Shown: positions 1 to 5,676 of the stretch, piece by piece
How positions within the stretch are numbered: position 1 is the first letter of the stretch
How the letters are laid out: each line of letters starts with the position of its first letter
Assembly (NCBI GenBank): GCA_038240335.1
Contig: JBBSDV010000100.1
Coordinates: 1-11,650, forward strand
Length of the DNA stretch: 11,650 bases
Origin: JBBSDV01 sp038240335
GTDB taxonomy: Bacteria; Chloroflexota; Dehalococcoidia; DSTF01; JACRBR01
Reading direction: 5' to 3'
Notes under the pieces: model-generated
Seen by the model: only the letters and a program-made list of their open reading frames with translations
What the model was told of the DNA's origin: nothing
Database searches by the model: none
Translations under genes and position numbers: made by a program

Positions 1-245
1 CGCGCCTCGGCGCGAGCGCGTGCATCCCGAACGGCGTACGGCGAGAGATCGACACCATCCCCGACGACGGCGTAGCGCTCGGCGAGCCGAACGAGCAACT
101 CCGCTTTGCCGCAGGCGATGTCGAGGACGCGAGCGCCGCGACGAATATCGAGCAGGCCGATGATCTCGTCGAGCTTCTGCTCGCTCGTCGGGTTGCAGAT
201 GACGTGATCGCGATGTGTGACGTCGAAGTACTTCCAGCGATCCAT
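1..245 (-). CDS. Class I SAM-dependent methyltransferase, N-terminal part (runs off left edge)
   Basis: About 81 residues are readable from an ATG at 245, beginning MDRWKYFDVTHRDH, and the frame stays open to the window edge, so the C-terminal part is missing. Residues 41-52 read VLDIACGKAELL, the glycine-rich SAM-binding motif I of Rossmann-fold methyltransferases, with the third motif glycine replaced by Ala. The segment GVDLSPYAVRDAR follows; its Asp is the usual motif II acid that contacts the ribose of SAM. A purine-rich GGGGAA lies 3 nt before the ATG, rather close but plausible. The substrate cannot be told from this fragment. The next gene upstream in the same direction (SDR, stop at 390) is 144 bp away, with two palindromes between them, so this gene probably has its own promoter. 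Confidence 0.8.
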   Translation of the reverse strand, partial: MDRWKYFDVTHRDHVICNPTSEQKLDEIIGLLDIRRGARVLDIACGKAELLVRLAERYAVVGDGVDLSPYAVRDARARAEA

Positions 246-278
246 GCGTTCCCCGCGGGCACTTCCGGGTCAATATTC

Positions 279-306
279 CTGAATTCAGCGACAGGTCTGA
301 AGACCT
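279..306. promoter_or_regulatory. Two adjacent palindromes before the methyltransferase gene
   Basis: Two perfect palindromes lie 33-61 bp upstream of the methyltransferase ATG: CTGAATTCAG (279-288) and AGGTCTGAAGACCT (293-306; six-base arms around GA). They sit in the most AT-rich part of the gap between the methyltransferase and the upstream SDR. The spacing suits operator sites, and the second could also form a small RNA hairpin. No regulator is encoded nearby to pair with them and I see no convincing -35/-10 pair, so the role is a guess. Confidence 0.3.
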
Positions 307-389
307 ATCCGTACGAGACATGTCATCGCTACTAATCGATTTTGGCGAAACAGTCTCGGAACGTTGATCTCTCGTTGGCGACGAATTCA

Positions 390-1205
390 CTACCAGTTCA
401 TCGGGTGGTAGGTGCGCATGATCTCGGGCTGGTTCGCCCAGATCGGTCCGGTCATGAGGCCGCCGTCTACGACAATCGCCTGGCCGGTGACGAAGGTAGA
501 CTCGTCGCCGGCAAGCCAGAGCGCTGTCTTGGCAATGTCTTCGGGGAGCCCGCTACGGGGCACCGGCTGGAACCCGGCGAGCGCGGTACGAACGAGGTCC
601 AGCGCCTGCTCGGTGCCGCCCATCGCACCGGCGAGGAGCGGCGTGGCTATGCCGCCGGGGCAGATGCAGTTCACCCGTATACCGTGTTCCGCCAGCTCGA
701 GGGCGACGGAGCGCGTGAGGTTGATGACGCCGGCCTTCGCCGCGCTGTAGATGTGAGGGCCGCGGCCGCCGCCGAGCCCGGCCACGCTCGCGGTGCTGAT
801 GATACTGCCGGAGCCCTGCGCCTTCATGATCGACGCTGCGTGCTTCATGCCGAGGAATGGGCCGCGCAAAAGCACGTGCATCGTGCGGTCGTACTCGTCG
901 ACGGGTGTGCTTTCGATTGGGCCGAGTGCGCCGCCGAATCCGGCGTTGTTGAACATCACATCGAGGCGGCCGAATTCGTCCATCGCACGTGCCACGGCCG
1001 CTTTGATCTCATCCTCGTCGGCGACGTCCGTGTGCTGGTAGACGGCGGCGCCGCCCAGCGTATCGGCGAGCGTGTTGCCCTTCGCATCCTGGACGTCGGC
1101 GACGACGACGCGCGCGCCCTCGTCGACGAAGAGCCGCACTGTGGCCTCGCCCATACCGCTCGCGCCGCCGGTGATGATCGCAACTTTGCCGTCAAGTCTG
1201 GACAT
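390..1205 (-). CDS. Short-chain dehydrogenase/reductase (classical SDR, probably NAD-dependent)
   Basis: This 271-residue protein is a cytoplasmic classical SDR. Visible motifs are the nucleotide-binding TGGASGMGE (12-20), Asp37 at the end of beta-2 (VVVADVQD), which normally selects NAD(H) over NADP(H), NNAG (86-89), Ser140 and Tyr153-x3-Lys157 of the catalytic set. C-terminal PGGIATPLL and GQAIVVDGG are family-typical. The helix-4 Asn of the Asn-Ser-Tyr-Lys tetrad aligns with Leu112 (MHVLLRGPF), a substitution I also associate with a subgroup of SDRs having VLLRG there. The tail after the VDGG motif is about 20 residues longer than usual (GPIWANQPEIMRTYHPMNW). The ATG at 1205 is supported by AAGAGG 6 nt upstream. 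It lies 187 bp downstream of a second SDR in the same direction and may be co-transcribed with it. The substrate is unknown; a secondary alcohol or a hydroxyacyl-CoA is possible. Confidence 0.88.
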   Translation of the reverse strand: MSRLDGKVAIITGGASGMGEATVRLFVDEGARVVVADVQDAKGNTLADTLGGAAVYQHTDVADEDEIKAAVARAMDEFGRLDVMFNNAGFGGALGPIESTPVDEYDRTMHVLLRGPFLGMKHAASIMKAQGSGSIISTASVAGLGGGRGPHIYSAAKAGVINLTRSVALELAEHGIRVNCICPGGIATPLLAGAMGGTEQALDLVRTALAGFQPVPRSGLPEDIAKTALWLAGDESTFVTGQAIVVDGGLMTGPIWANQPEIMRTYHPMNW

Positions 1206-1217
1206 TCCGTGCCTCTT

Positions 1218-1387
1218 AGTTCGTCGTTTGTAGTTTGTTTCTCGGTGGTGATTGGCGCCGTCGTCGTTAATGACTGCTGTTCATGCGAAGGACGCACCGT
1301 TTGGCAGCCTTCTCTACGTCTGGTGTGGCGTCGTAATTTGGTCGTCCACGGGTTCAGCTACGAACGGCGAACTACAAACGACAAACT
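1218..1387. repeat. 18-bp inverted repeat bracketing the gap between the two SDR genes
   Basis: The left arm (1218-1235, AGTTCGTCGTTTGTAGTT) and right arm (1370-1387, AACTACAAACGACAAACT) are inverted copies matching at 17 of 18 positions, with 134 bp between them. The right arm starts 5 bp after the stop of the upstream SDR gene; the left arm abuts the AAGAGG ribosome-binding site of the downstream SDR gene. In RNA made in the gene direction (minus strand) the one mismatch becomes G-U, so all 18 positions can pair; in plus-strand RNA it would be an unpaired C/A. The arms share an AAAC/GAAC-rich composition unlike the surrounding coding sequence. The rest of the gap has no ORF or promoter I can support. 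It may be a copy of a dispersed palindromic element or a long-range mRNA structure. Confidence 0.6.
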
Positions 1388-1392
1388 CGCAC

Positions 1393-2142
1393 CTACATAT
1401 ATTGGCCACCGTTGGGATTGAACTGCTGGCCGGTGATCCAGTCGCCCTCGGTGCAGAGATAGCGGACGAACGAGGCGACCTCCGACGGCTTGCCGAAGCG
1501 GCCGAGCGGGATCGCCTTGAGCAGCGTCGCCTTCACGTCGTCGCTGAGGGCCATCACCATGTCGGTCTCGACGAAGCCGGGGCACATCGCGTTGACGGTG
1601 ATGTTGTTGCGCGCGAGCTCCTTCGCCGCCGACTTCGCGAAGGCGATGAGACCGGCCTTCGCGGCGGCGTAGTTCGACTGTCCGCTGTTTCCCATTTGGC
1701 CGATGATGCTCGACATCACAATGATCCGGCCGTAGTTACGCTCGACCATGTGCGGGATTGCCGCGGAGGTGCAGTAAAAGGCGCTGTTAAGGTCGGTGTT
1801 GATCACCTCGTTCCATTCGTCGACGGAGAGGCGCTTGAGCGTGCGGTCGCGGTTGACGCCGGCGTTGTTGACGAGGATATCGATCTGTCCGTAGGTCGCG
1901 ATCGTCTTCTCGATCAGCGCCTTGCAGTCGTCGGGATGGCCAACACCGGCGCGCACGGCGATCGCACGGCCGCCGTTCGAGACGATCTCGCCGACAACCT
2001 GCTCCGCCGGCTCCGGGCTGGTGAAGTAGTTGACGACGACGGCCGCGCCCTCGCGCGCCAGTTCCTCGGCGCATGCACGCCCGATGCCGCGCGATGCGCC
2101 GGTGACCACCGCCACCTGTCCTGCAAGCCGCTGTTCCGCCAT
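1393..2142 (-). CDS. PhaB/FabG-like SDR: acetoacetyl-CoA or 3-oxoacyl-thioester reductase
   Basis: This 249-residue classical SDR has the normal FabG/PhaB length. It should reduce a 3-oxoacyl thioester to the 3-hydroxyacyl form, usually with NADPH. TGASRGIG (14-21) binds the cofactor; NNAG is at 92-95; Ser145, Tyr158 and Lys162 (NYAAAK) are catalytic. The segment NNAGVNRDRTLKRLSVDEW and the C-terminus ITGQQFNPNGGQYM resemble acetoacetyl-CoA reductases (PhaB) more than fatty-acid FabG, but the two cannot be separated by eye. The helix-4 catalytic Asn appears as Asp117 (VINTDL instead of xxxTNL). The ATG at 2142 has a strong GGGGAGG 5 nt upstream. No PHA synthase or thiolase is in the window, so a role in polyhydroxyalkanoate synthesis is only one possibility; beta-oxidation or lipid synthesis are others. 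The gene is divergent from the SnoaL-like gene. Confidence 0.85.
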   Translation of the reverse strand: MAEQRLAGQVAVVTGASRGIGRACAEELAREGAAVVVNYFTSPEPAEQVVGEIVSNGGRAIAVRAGVGHPDDCKALIEKTIATYGQIDILVNNAGVNRDRTLKRLSVDEWNEVINTDLNSAFYCTSAAIPHMVERNYGRIIVMSSIIGQMGNSGQSNYAAAKAGLIAFAKSAAKELARNNITVNAMCPGFVETDMVMALSDDVKATLLKAIPLGRFGKPSEVASFVRYLCTEGDWITGQQFNPNGGQYM

Positions 2143-2240
2143 GTGTGCCTCCCCGGTGCCGCCGTCCGCGCTCGCGGAGGCTGGAATTGCTATCGGGCGA
2201 GACTGTACCCAATTGCGTCGTGATGAGGTAGTGAACGCGA

Positions 2241-2269
2241 TTGCCGTGGCGTGAAGATGCCCATAGCAT
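2241..2269 (+). promoter_or_regulatory. Candidate promoter of the SnoaL-like gene
   Basis: TTGCCG (2241-2246) and TAGCAT (2264-2269) are separated by exactly 17 bp, each matching four of six positions of the sigma-70-type consensus. A start near 2276 would give a leader of about 44 nt ahead of the ribosome-binding site at 2310. It lies in the 177-bp divergent gap with the PhaB-like gene. Prediction by eye only. Confidence 0.35.
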
Positions 2270-2309
2270 TAGCATCGCGCGTCAAGCACCGAGAACGCTG
2301 AACTTCAGT

Positions 2310-2315
2310 GGAGGT
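2310..2315 (+). promoter_or_regulatory. Ribosome-binding site that fixes the SnoaL-like start at 2320
   Basis: GGAGGT lies 4 nt before the ATG at 2320. The GTG at 2308, which would give a longer protein, overlaps this site and so cannot use it. The ATG is therefore preferred. Confidence 0.75.
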
Positions 2316-2319
2316 AGCG

Positions 2320-2739
2320 ATGCCCAGTCCCCAAGAAATCGCAAGGCAGCAGATTCAATACGCGTTCGATCGGGATTTCGACGCGCTGCGGAAGCTGTAC
2401 AGCCCGTCCGTGCAGTACGTCGACCCGGATGGGGAGTTGACCGGCGTCGAAGCGGTCATGGACCATCTCAAACAGCAGGTCGGCCCATTTCCGGACGCGA
2501 CACACGAGGTCCGCTTCGTTGGCGGCGACGATGCGTTCGCGATGGCCGAGTGGCAGATGACGGGCACAAACACGGGTTCGTTGACAATGCCCGACGGCTC
2601 CACGCTACCGGCGACCGGCCTTGCCGTCGTCCTGCCGGTCGTCACGATATACGACGTCCGGGATGGCCTAATCGTCTCCGAACGCAATTACTACGACAAC
2701 CTGGGCCTATATGCGCAGTTGGGCTTGCTGCCGGAGTAA
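2320..2739 (+). CDS. SnoaL-like / NTF2-fold protein (ester cyclase or ketosteroid-isomerase-like)
   Basis: This 139-residue protein, starting MPSPQEIARQQIQYAF, has the length and pattern of the SnoaL-like NTF2 fold. It shows an N-terminal helix, then LRKLYSPSVQYVDPDGELTGVEAVMDHLKQQVGPFPDATHEV (split here for description, about 23-64), then beta strands ending in the signature YDVRDGLIVSERNYYDNLGLYAQLGLLP, in which the acidic/aromatic Y-Y-D and Q-L-G-L segments are typical. Family members are small cone-shaped proteins that act as polyketide cyclases, steroid isomerases or binding proteins; many have unknown substrates. Asp33 and Asp35 in the YVDPDG turn may face the cavity. It has no signal peptide and is likely cytoplasmic. 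It is transcribed alone, divergent from the PhaB-like gene and convergent with the mutase gene. The name is secure at fold level only. Confidence 0.8.
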   Translation: MPSPQEIARQQIQYAFDRDFDALRKLYSPSVQYVDPDGELTGVEAVMDHLKQQVGPFPDATHEVRFVGGDDAFAMAEWQMTGTNTGSLTMPDGSTLPATGLAVVLPVVTIYDVRDGLIVSERNYYDNLGLYAQLGLLPE

Positions 2740-2756
2740 CGGCTAAGTGTTGGCCG

Positions 2757-2784
2757 GGGCCGCTATCCGATCGGACACCGGCCC
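2757..2784. terminator. Dyad-symmetric hairpin between convergent genes
   Basis: GGGCCG (2757-2762) pairs with CGGCCC (2779-2784), and the 16-nt interior contains the palindrome TCCGATCGGA centred on the same axis, giving 12 paired positions of 14 per arm. It lies 17 bp after the SnoaL-like stop and 49 bp after the mutase stop on the other strand, where a shared bidirectional terminator would be expected. There is no T-run on either side, so it is not a classical intrinsic terminator. Confidence 0.45.
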
Positions 2785-2833
2785 GATGCGCAGTGGCCCA
2801 GAGGATGGTCACGGGAACCCAACCCCAACGACC

Positions 2834-4519
2834 TCACACAACCGTCGGGGGGCGGTACTCGCCCCAGACGGCTCGGAGCTCGCCGCAGATCTCGCCGAGG
2901 GTGGCGTAGGCGCGGACGGCGTCGAGGACGGCCGGCATCAGGTTCTCCTCGCCGCGCGCGACTTCGTTCAGCCGCGTTAGCGCCGCCTTTGCCGCTGCCG
3001 TGTCGCGCTCGCGGCGGACGCGCTTGAGGCGCTCGATCTGCTCGCGCGCAAGTTCGGTGTTGACGCGGAAGATGGTTTGCGGCGTTTCGCCCTCGGCGCG
3101 GAACTTGTTGACGCCGACAACGACGCGCTTGCCTGACTCGATGTCTTGCTGCTGCTGAACGGCGGCTTCCTGAATCTCCGACTGGATGTAGCCGGTCTCG
3201 ATCGCCGCGACCGCGCCGCCGATGTCCTCGATGCGGTCGATGTATTCCTGCGCCTTTTTCTCGAGCTCGTCGGTGAGTGCCTCAACGTAGTACGAGCCGC
3301 CAAACGGGTCGACGGTGTCGGTGACACCGGTCTCGTGGGCGATGATCTGCTGCGTACGGAGGGCGATCCGCTGCGCGTCGGTGGTGGGGATGGCGAGTGC
3401 TTCGTCGTAGCACGAGAGCGCCATCGATTGGACGCCGCCGAGCACCGACGCGAGCGCCTGGATCGAGGCGCGCACGATGTTGTTCTCGGGCTGCTGCGCC
3501 GTCAGCGTCGCCCCGCCCGTCTGGATGTGGGTACGGAGCTTCCAGGAGTTCGGGTCGGTCGCGCCGAACCGCTCGCGGAGCAGGCGCGCCCACATGCGGC
3601 GAAGGGCGCGGTACTTGGCGACCTCCTCGAAGAAGTTGTTGTGGGTGTTGAAGATCCAGGAGATGCGCGGCGCAACCTCGTCGACGCCGACGCCGGCGCG
3701 CTGGCACGCCTCGATGTAGGCGATGGCGTTGGCGAAGGCGAAGGCCATCTCTTGCGCCGCCGTCGAGCCGGCATCGCGGATGTGATAGCCGCTAACGCTG
3801 ATGCTGTTGAACTTCGGCGCATGGCGCGCGCAGTACGTCACGAGATCAGCGGCGAAGCGCAACGATTGCCGCGGCGGGTAGATGTACGTGCCGCGAGCGA
3901 CGTACTCCTTGAGCACGTCGTTCTGCGCCGTGCCCATCACGTCGCCCTCCGGCACGCCCTGCTTCTCGGCGACGGCGAGGTACATCGCGACGAGCACGGG
4001 CGCCGGGGCATTGATCGTCATCGACGTGCTGACGCGATCGAGCGGGATGCCGTCGAACATTTCTTCCATGTCGGCGAGAGAATCGATGGCGACGCCGACC
4101 TGGCCGATCTCGGCGTCGGCGTTCGGGTCGTCGGAGTCCATGCCGATCTGCGTCGGCAGGTCAAAGGCGACCGAGAGCCCGCTTTGCCCCTGAGAGAGCA
4201 GGAACTTGAACCGCTCGTTCGATTCCTTGGCGGTGCCGAATCCGGCGTACTGGCGGATCGACCAGAGGCGTCCGCGATACATCGTCGGCTGCACGCCGCG
4301 GGTGTACGGGTACTCGCCCGGCGCGCCAATGTCGCGATCATAGTCGACGGCGGCGACGTCGAGCGGCGTGTAGAGCCGCTCCGTTACGGTCGACGTCGTA
4401 TGGAATTCCTGCTCGCGCTCGCCGCCGCGCTTCAGCGCCTTCTCGAGTACAGTGGCGTTCCAGCGCTCAAGATCGTGCTCGAGCTTCGCGCTCGTGTCGC
4501 CGTTGCTGCTTGCCGTCAT
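2834..4519 (-). CDS. mcmA1: Methylmalonyl-CoA mutase, large (catalytic) subunit
   Basis: This 561-residue protein is the substrate-binding TIM-barrel subunit of an adenosylcobalamin-dependent acyl-CoA mutase, interconverting (R)-methylmalonyl-CoA and succinyl-CoA. Signature stretches include YPYTRGVQPTMYRGRLW (70-86), LSVAFDLPTQIG (115-126), STSMTINAPA (164-173), TAQNDVLKEY (197-206), SGYHIRDAG (243-251), FFEEVAKYRALRRMWA and TAQQPENNIVR. Substrate-specifying residues point to methylmalonyl-CoA: Tyr91 (RQYAGF) and Arg209 (VARGTY) are 118 apart, as Tyr89/Arg207 are in the Propionibacterium enzyme; isobutyryl- and hydroxyisobutyryl-CoA mutases carry Phe/Gln and Ile/Gln there. Tyr245-His246 match the catalytic Tyr243-His244. 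The protein ends before any B12-binding domain (no DxHxxG), so a separate small subunit must exist outside the window. The ATG at 4519 follows a GGGAAGA-type site. It sits downstream of the crotonase gene with a 100-bp leader and its own promoter candidate. Confidence 0.95.
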   Translation of the reverse strand: MTASSNGDTSAKLEHDLERWNATVLEKALKRGGEREQEFHTTSTVTERLYTPLDVAAVDYDRDIGAPGEYPYTRGVQPTMYRGRLWSIRQYAGFGTAKESNERFKFLLSQGQSGLSVAFDLPTQIGMDSDDPNADAEIGQVGVAIDSLADMEEMFDGIPLDRVSTSMTINAPAPVLVAMYLAVAEKQGVPEGDVMGTAQNDVLKEYVARGTYIYPPRQSLRFAADLVTYCARHAPKFNSISVSGYHIRDAGSTAAQEMAFAFANAIAYIEACQRAGVGVDEVAPRISWIFNTHNNFFEEVAKYRALRRMWARLLRERFGATDPNSWKLRTHIQTGGATLTAQQPENNIVRASIQALASVLGGVQSMALSCYDEALAIPTTDAQRIALRTQQIIAHETGVTDTVDPFGGSYYVEALTDELEKKAQEYIDRIEDIGGAVAAIETGYIQSEIQEAAVQQQQDIESGKRVVVGVNKFRAEGETPQTIFRVNTELAREQIERLKRVRRERDTAAAKAALTRLNEVARGEENLMPAVLDAVRAYATLGEICGELRAVWGEYRPPTVV

Positions 4520-4568
4520 GCCGTTCTTCCCATCTGTAATCGGGTCGCATTCGCATCGCCGCGCTGAG

Positions 4569-4597
4569 ATTGTATCGAACCTTGCGGGCGCTTCGAT
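4569..4597 (-). promoter_or_regulatory. Candidate promoter of the mutase gene
   Basis: On the minus strand TACAAT (4574-4569) matches five of six -10 positions and lies 17 nt after ATCGAA (4597-4592), itself the end of the octamer GCATCGAA (4599-4592). The same octamer at the same distance precedes the -10 of the VOC gene. A start near 4562 would leave a leader of about 42 nt before the ATG. The -35 is weak against TTGACA, so the promoter may use another sigma factor or an activator. Confidence 0.45.
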
Positions 4598-4619
4598 GCG
4601 CGTGAATTGCGCAAAATCC

Positions 4620-5471
4620 CTACCGTCGTTCGAGCCACGCGTTGAACCTCGCGGCTCGCTTCTCGCGGAACGCCGCCATGCCCTCTCGCGCGTCAGGATG
4701 GTGGTCGGAGACCGCGGTCTTGCCGGCGATATCGTCGAGGGCGTGCGCGAAGCTCATCTCGGCCGCGTTGTAGATCGACCGCTTCAGCAAGCGCATCGCG
4801 ACCTGCGGGCCGTTCGCCAGCTCACGCGCAAGCTCCATCGCGCGGTCGAGCAGCGCGTCCGGCGCCGTCACTTCGTGGACCAGGCCGAGCGCGCGCGCCT
4901 CCTCGCCGCTGACGATGCGGTTGCGCATCAGGAAGTCCATCGCGGCGGCGACGCCGAGCATCTGGACGAGAAGGTACTGGCCGCCCTCGTCTGGCATCAG
5001 CCCGAAGCGCAACGTGCCGCTTCCCATCCGCGCCTCGCGCGATGCGATCCGGAAATCGCACGACAGCGCGAGCGAGAAACCGGTCTGGATCGCGACGCCG
5101 TTGATCGCGGCGATCGATAGCTTGTCGAGGTTGCGGACGGCGAGGTTGAGCGGCTGGGAGAGGGCGCGCAGCCCCGCATAGGTGCCGATCGGGTTCGTGT
5201 GACCGCCCGCGATCGGCGGCACGAGCGCTGCGCCGCCACCCGACGGCGCGTGGCCGCTGATGTCGTCGCCCGCGGAGAAGGCTCTGCCCGAACCGGTGAA
5301 GACGACGACGCGCACACCATCGTCCATTTGCGCCTGCAGCAGCGTCTCGATCAAATCGCGCTTCATGCCCTGAGTCATGCCATTGAGACGATCCGGTTGG
5401 TCGAAGGTCATCACGACGATGCCGGGATCGTGCATCTCGGTGTTGAACCCGCGGTGGCTGCCTGGCGCCAT
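4620..5471 (-). CDS. Enoyl-CoA hydratase/isomerase (crotonase) family protein, probably isomerase-type
   Basis: This 283-residue protein starts MAPGSHRGFNTEMH. Crotonase marks are the first oxyanion-hole loop FSAGDDIS (65-72), the second around AAINGVAIQTGFSLALSCDFRIAS (about 121-144), FGLMPDEGG (156-164), and RIVSGEEARALGLVHEV followed by the C-terminal helices. Both hydratase glutamates are absent: positions equivalent to rat Glu144 and Glu164 are Ser133 and Thr153. The usual GGG of the second loop is QTG. Asp161 in PDEGG lies where PaaG-type isomerases place their catalytic Asp, so a double-bond or ring isomerase is more likely than a hydratase. A linker rich in Gly/Pro (74-100) is longer than usual. 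Its neighbours are an alpha/beta hydrolase upstream and the mutase downstream, so it fits acyl-CoA breakdown. The start at 5471 is chosen on GGAG 6 nt upstream; a TTG at 5489 would add six residues without such a site. Confidence 0.85.
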   Translation of the reverse strand: MAPGSHRGFNTEMHDPGIVVMTFDQPDRLNGMTQGMKRDLIETLLQAQMDDGVRVVVFTGSGRAFSAGDDISGHAPSGGGAALVPPIAGGHTNPIGTYAGLRALSQPLNLAVRNLDKLSIAAINGVAIQTGFSLALSCDFRIASREARMGSGTLRFGLMPDEGGQYLLVQMLGVAAAMDFLMRNRIVSGEEARALGLVHEVTAPDALLDRAMELARELANGPQVAMRLLKRSIYNAAEMSFAHALDDIAGKTAVSDHHPDAREGMAAFREKRAARFNAWLERR

Positions 5472-5477
5472 GTCGGT

Positions 5478-5481
5478 CTCC
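5478..5481 (-). promoter_or_regulatory. Ribosome-binding site that fixes the crotonase start at 5471
   Basis: GGAG lies 6 nt before the ATG at 5471 on the minus strand. The alternative TTG start at 5489 lies upstream of this site and has no comparable motif of its own. Confidence 0.6.
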
Positions 5482-5626
5482 GATCGCAAGTACGCTGAGC
5501 GTGTGTCCGTCGCATTGTGGCGAGAATTGAACTGCGGCGCATGGCTACGGGTGGGCGCGTGGGCGCGTGCGGTGATAGGCGAAGAAGACCCGTGGGGACC
5601 TGTCTGACGACCCGATCCTTACGGCT

Positions 5627-5663
5627 ATCGGACGCCCCTGGTATTCAAGCGCGGGCGTCGGAT
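5627..5663 (-). terminator. Hairpin after the alpha/beta hydrolase gene
   Basis: ATCGGACGCCC (5627-5637) and GGGCGTCGGAT (5653-5663) can pair at 10 of 11 positions around a 15-nt loop. The structure begins 14 nt after the hydrolase stop in the direction of transcription, as expected of a terminator, but no T-run follows. The rest of the 205-bp gap to the crotonase start contains only a short tandem GTGGGCGC doublet (5551-5566) and no ORF or promoter I can support. Confidence 0.35.
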
Positions 5664-5676
5664 CGTCCATTCGCGC

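Noticed and set aside
342..1421. Long plus-strand open frame of 359 codons opposite the first SDR
   Set aside because: It lies antisense to a clear SDR with intact motifs; its translation is Arg/Ala/Val-rich with no recognisable domain, as expected from the mirror frame of GC-rich coding DNA.
1252..2223. 323-codon plus-strand open frame opposite the PhaB-like gene
   Set aside because: Antisense shadow of a conserved reductase; no recognisable motif.
3146..4567. 473-codon plus-strand open frame opposite the mutase
   Set aside because: It is fully antisense to a strongly conserved mutase, has low-complexity Arg/Asp/Val-rich translation and no ribosome-binding site or family motif.
5551..5569. 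Tandem GTGGGCGC doublet
   Set aside because: Only two copies plus three bases in a GC-rich spacer; not enough to call a repeat element.
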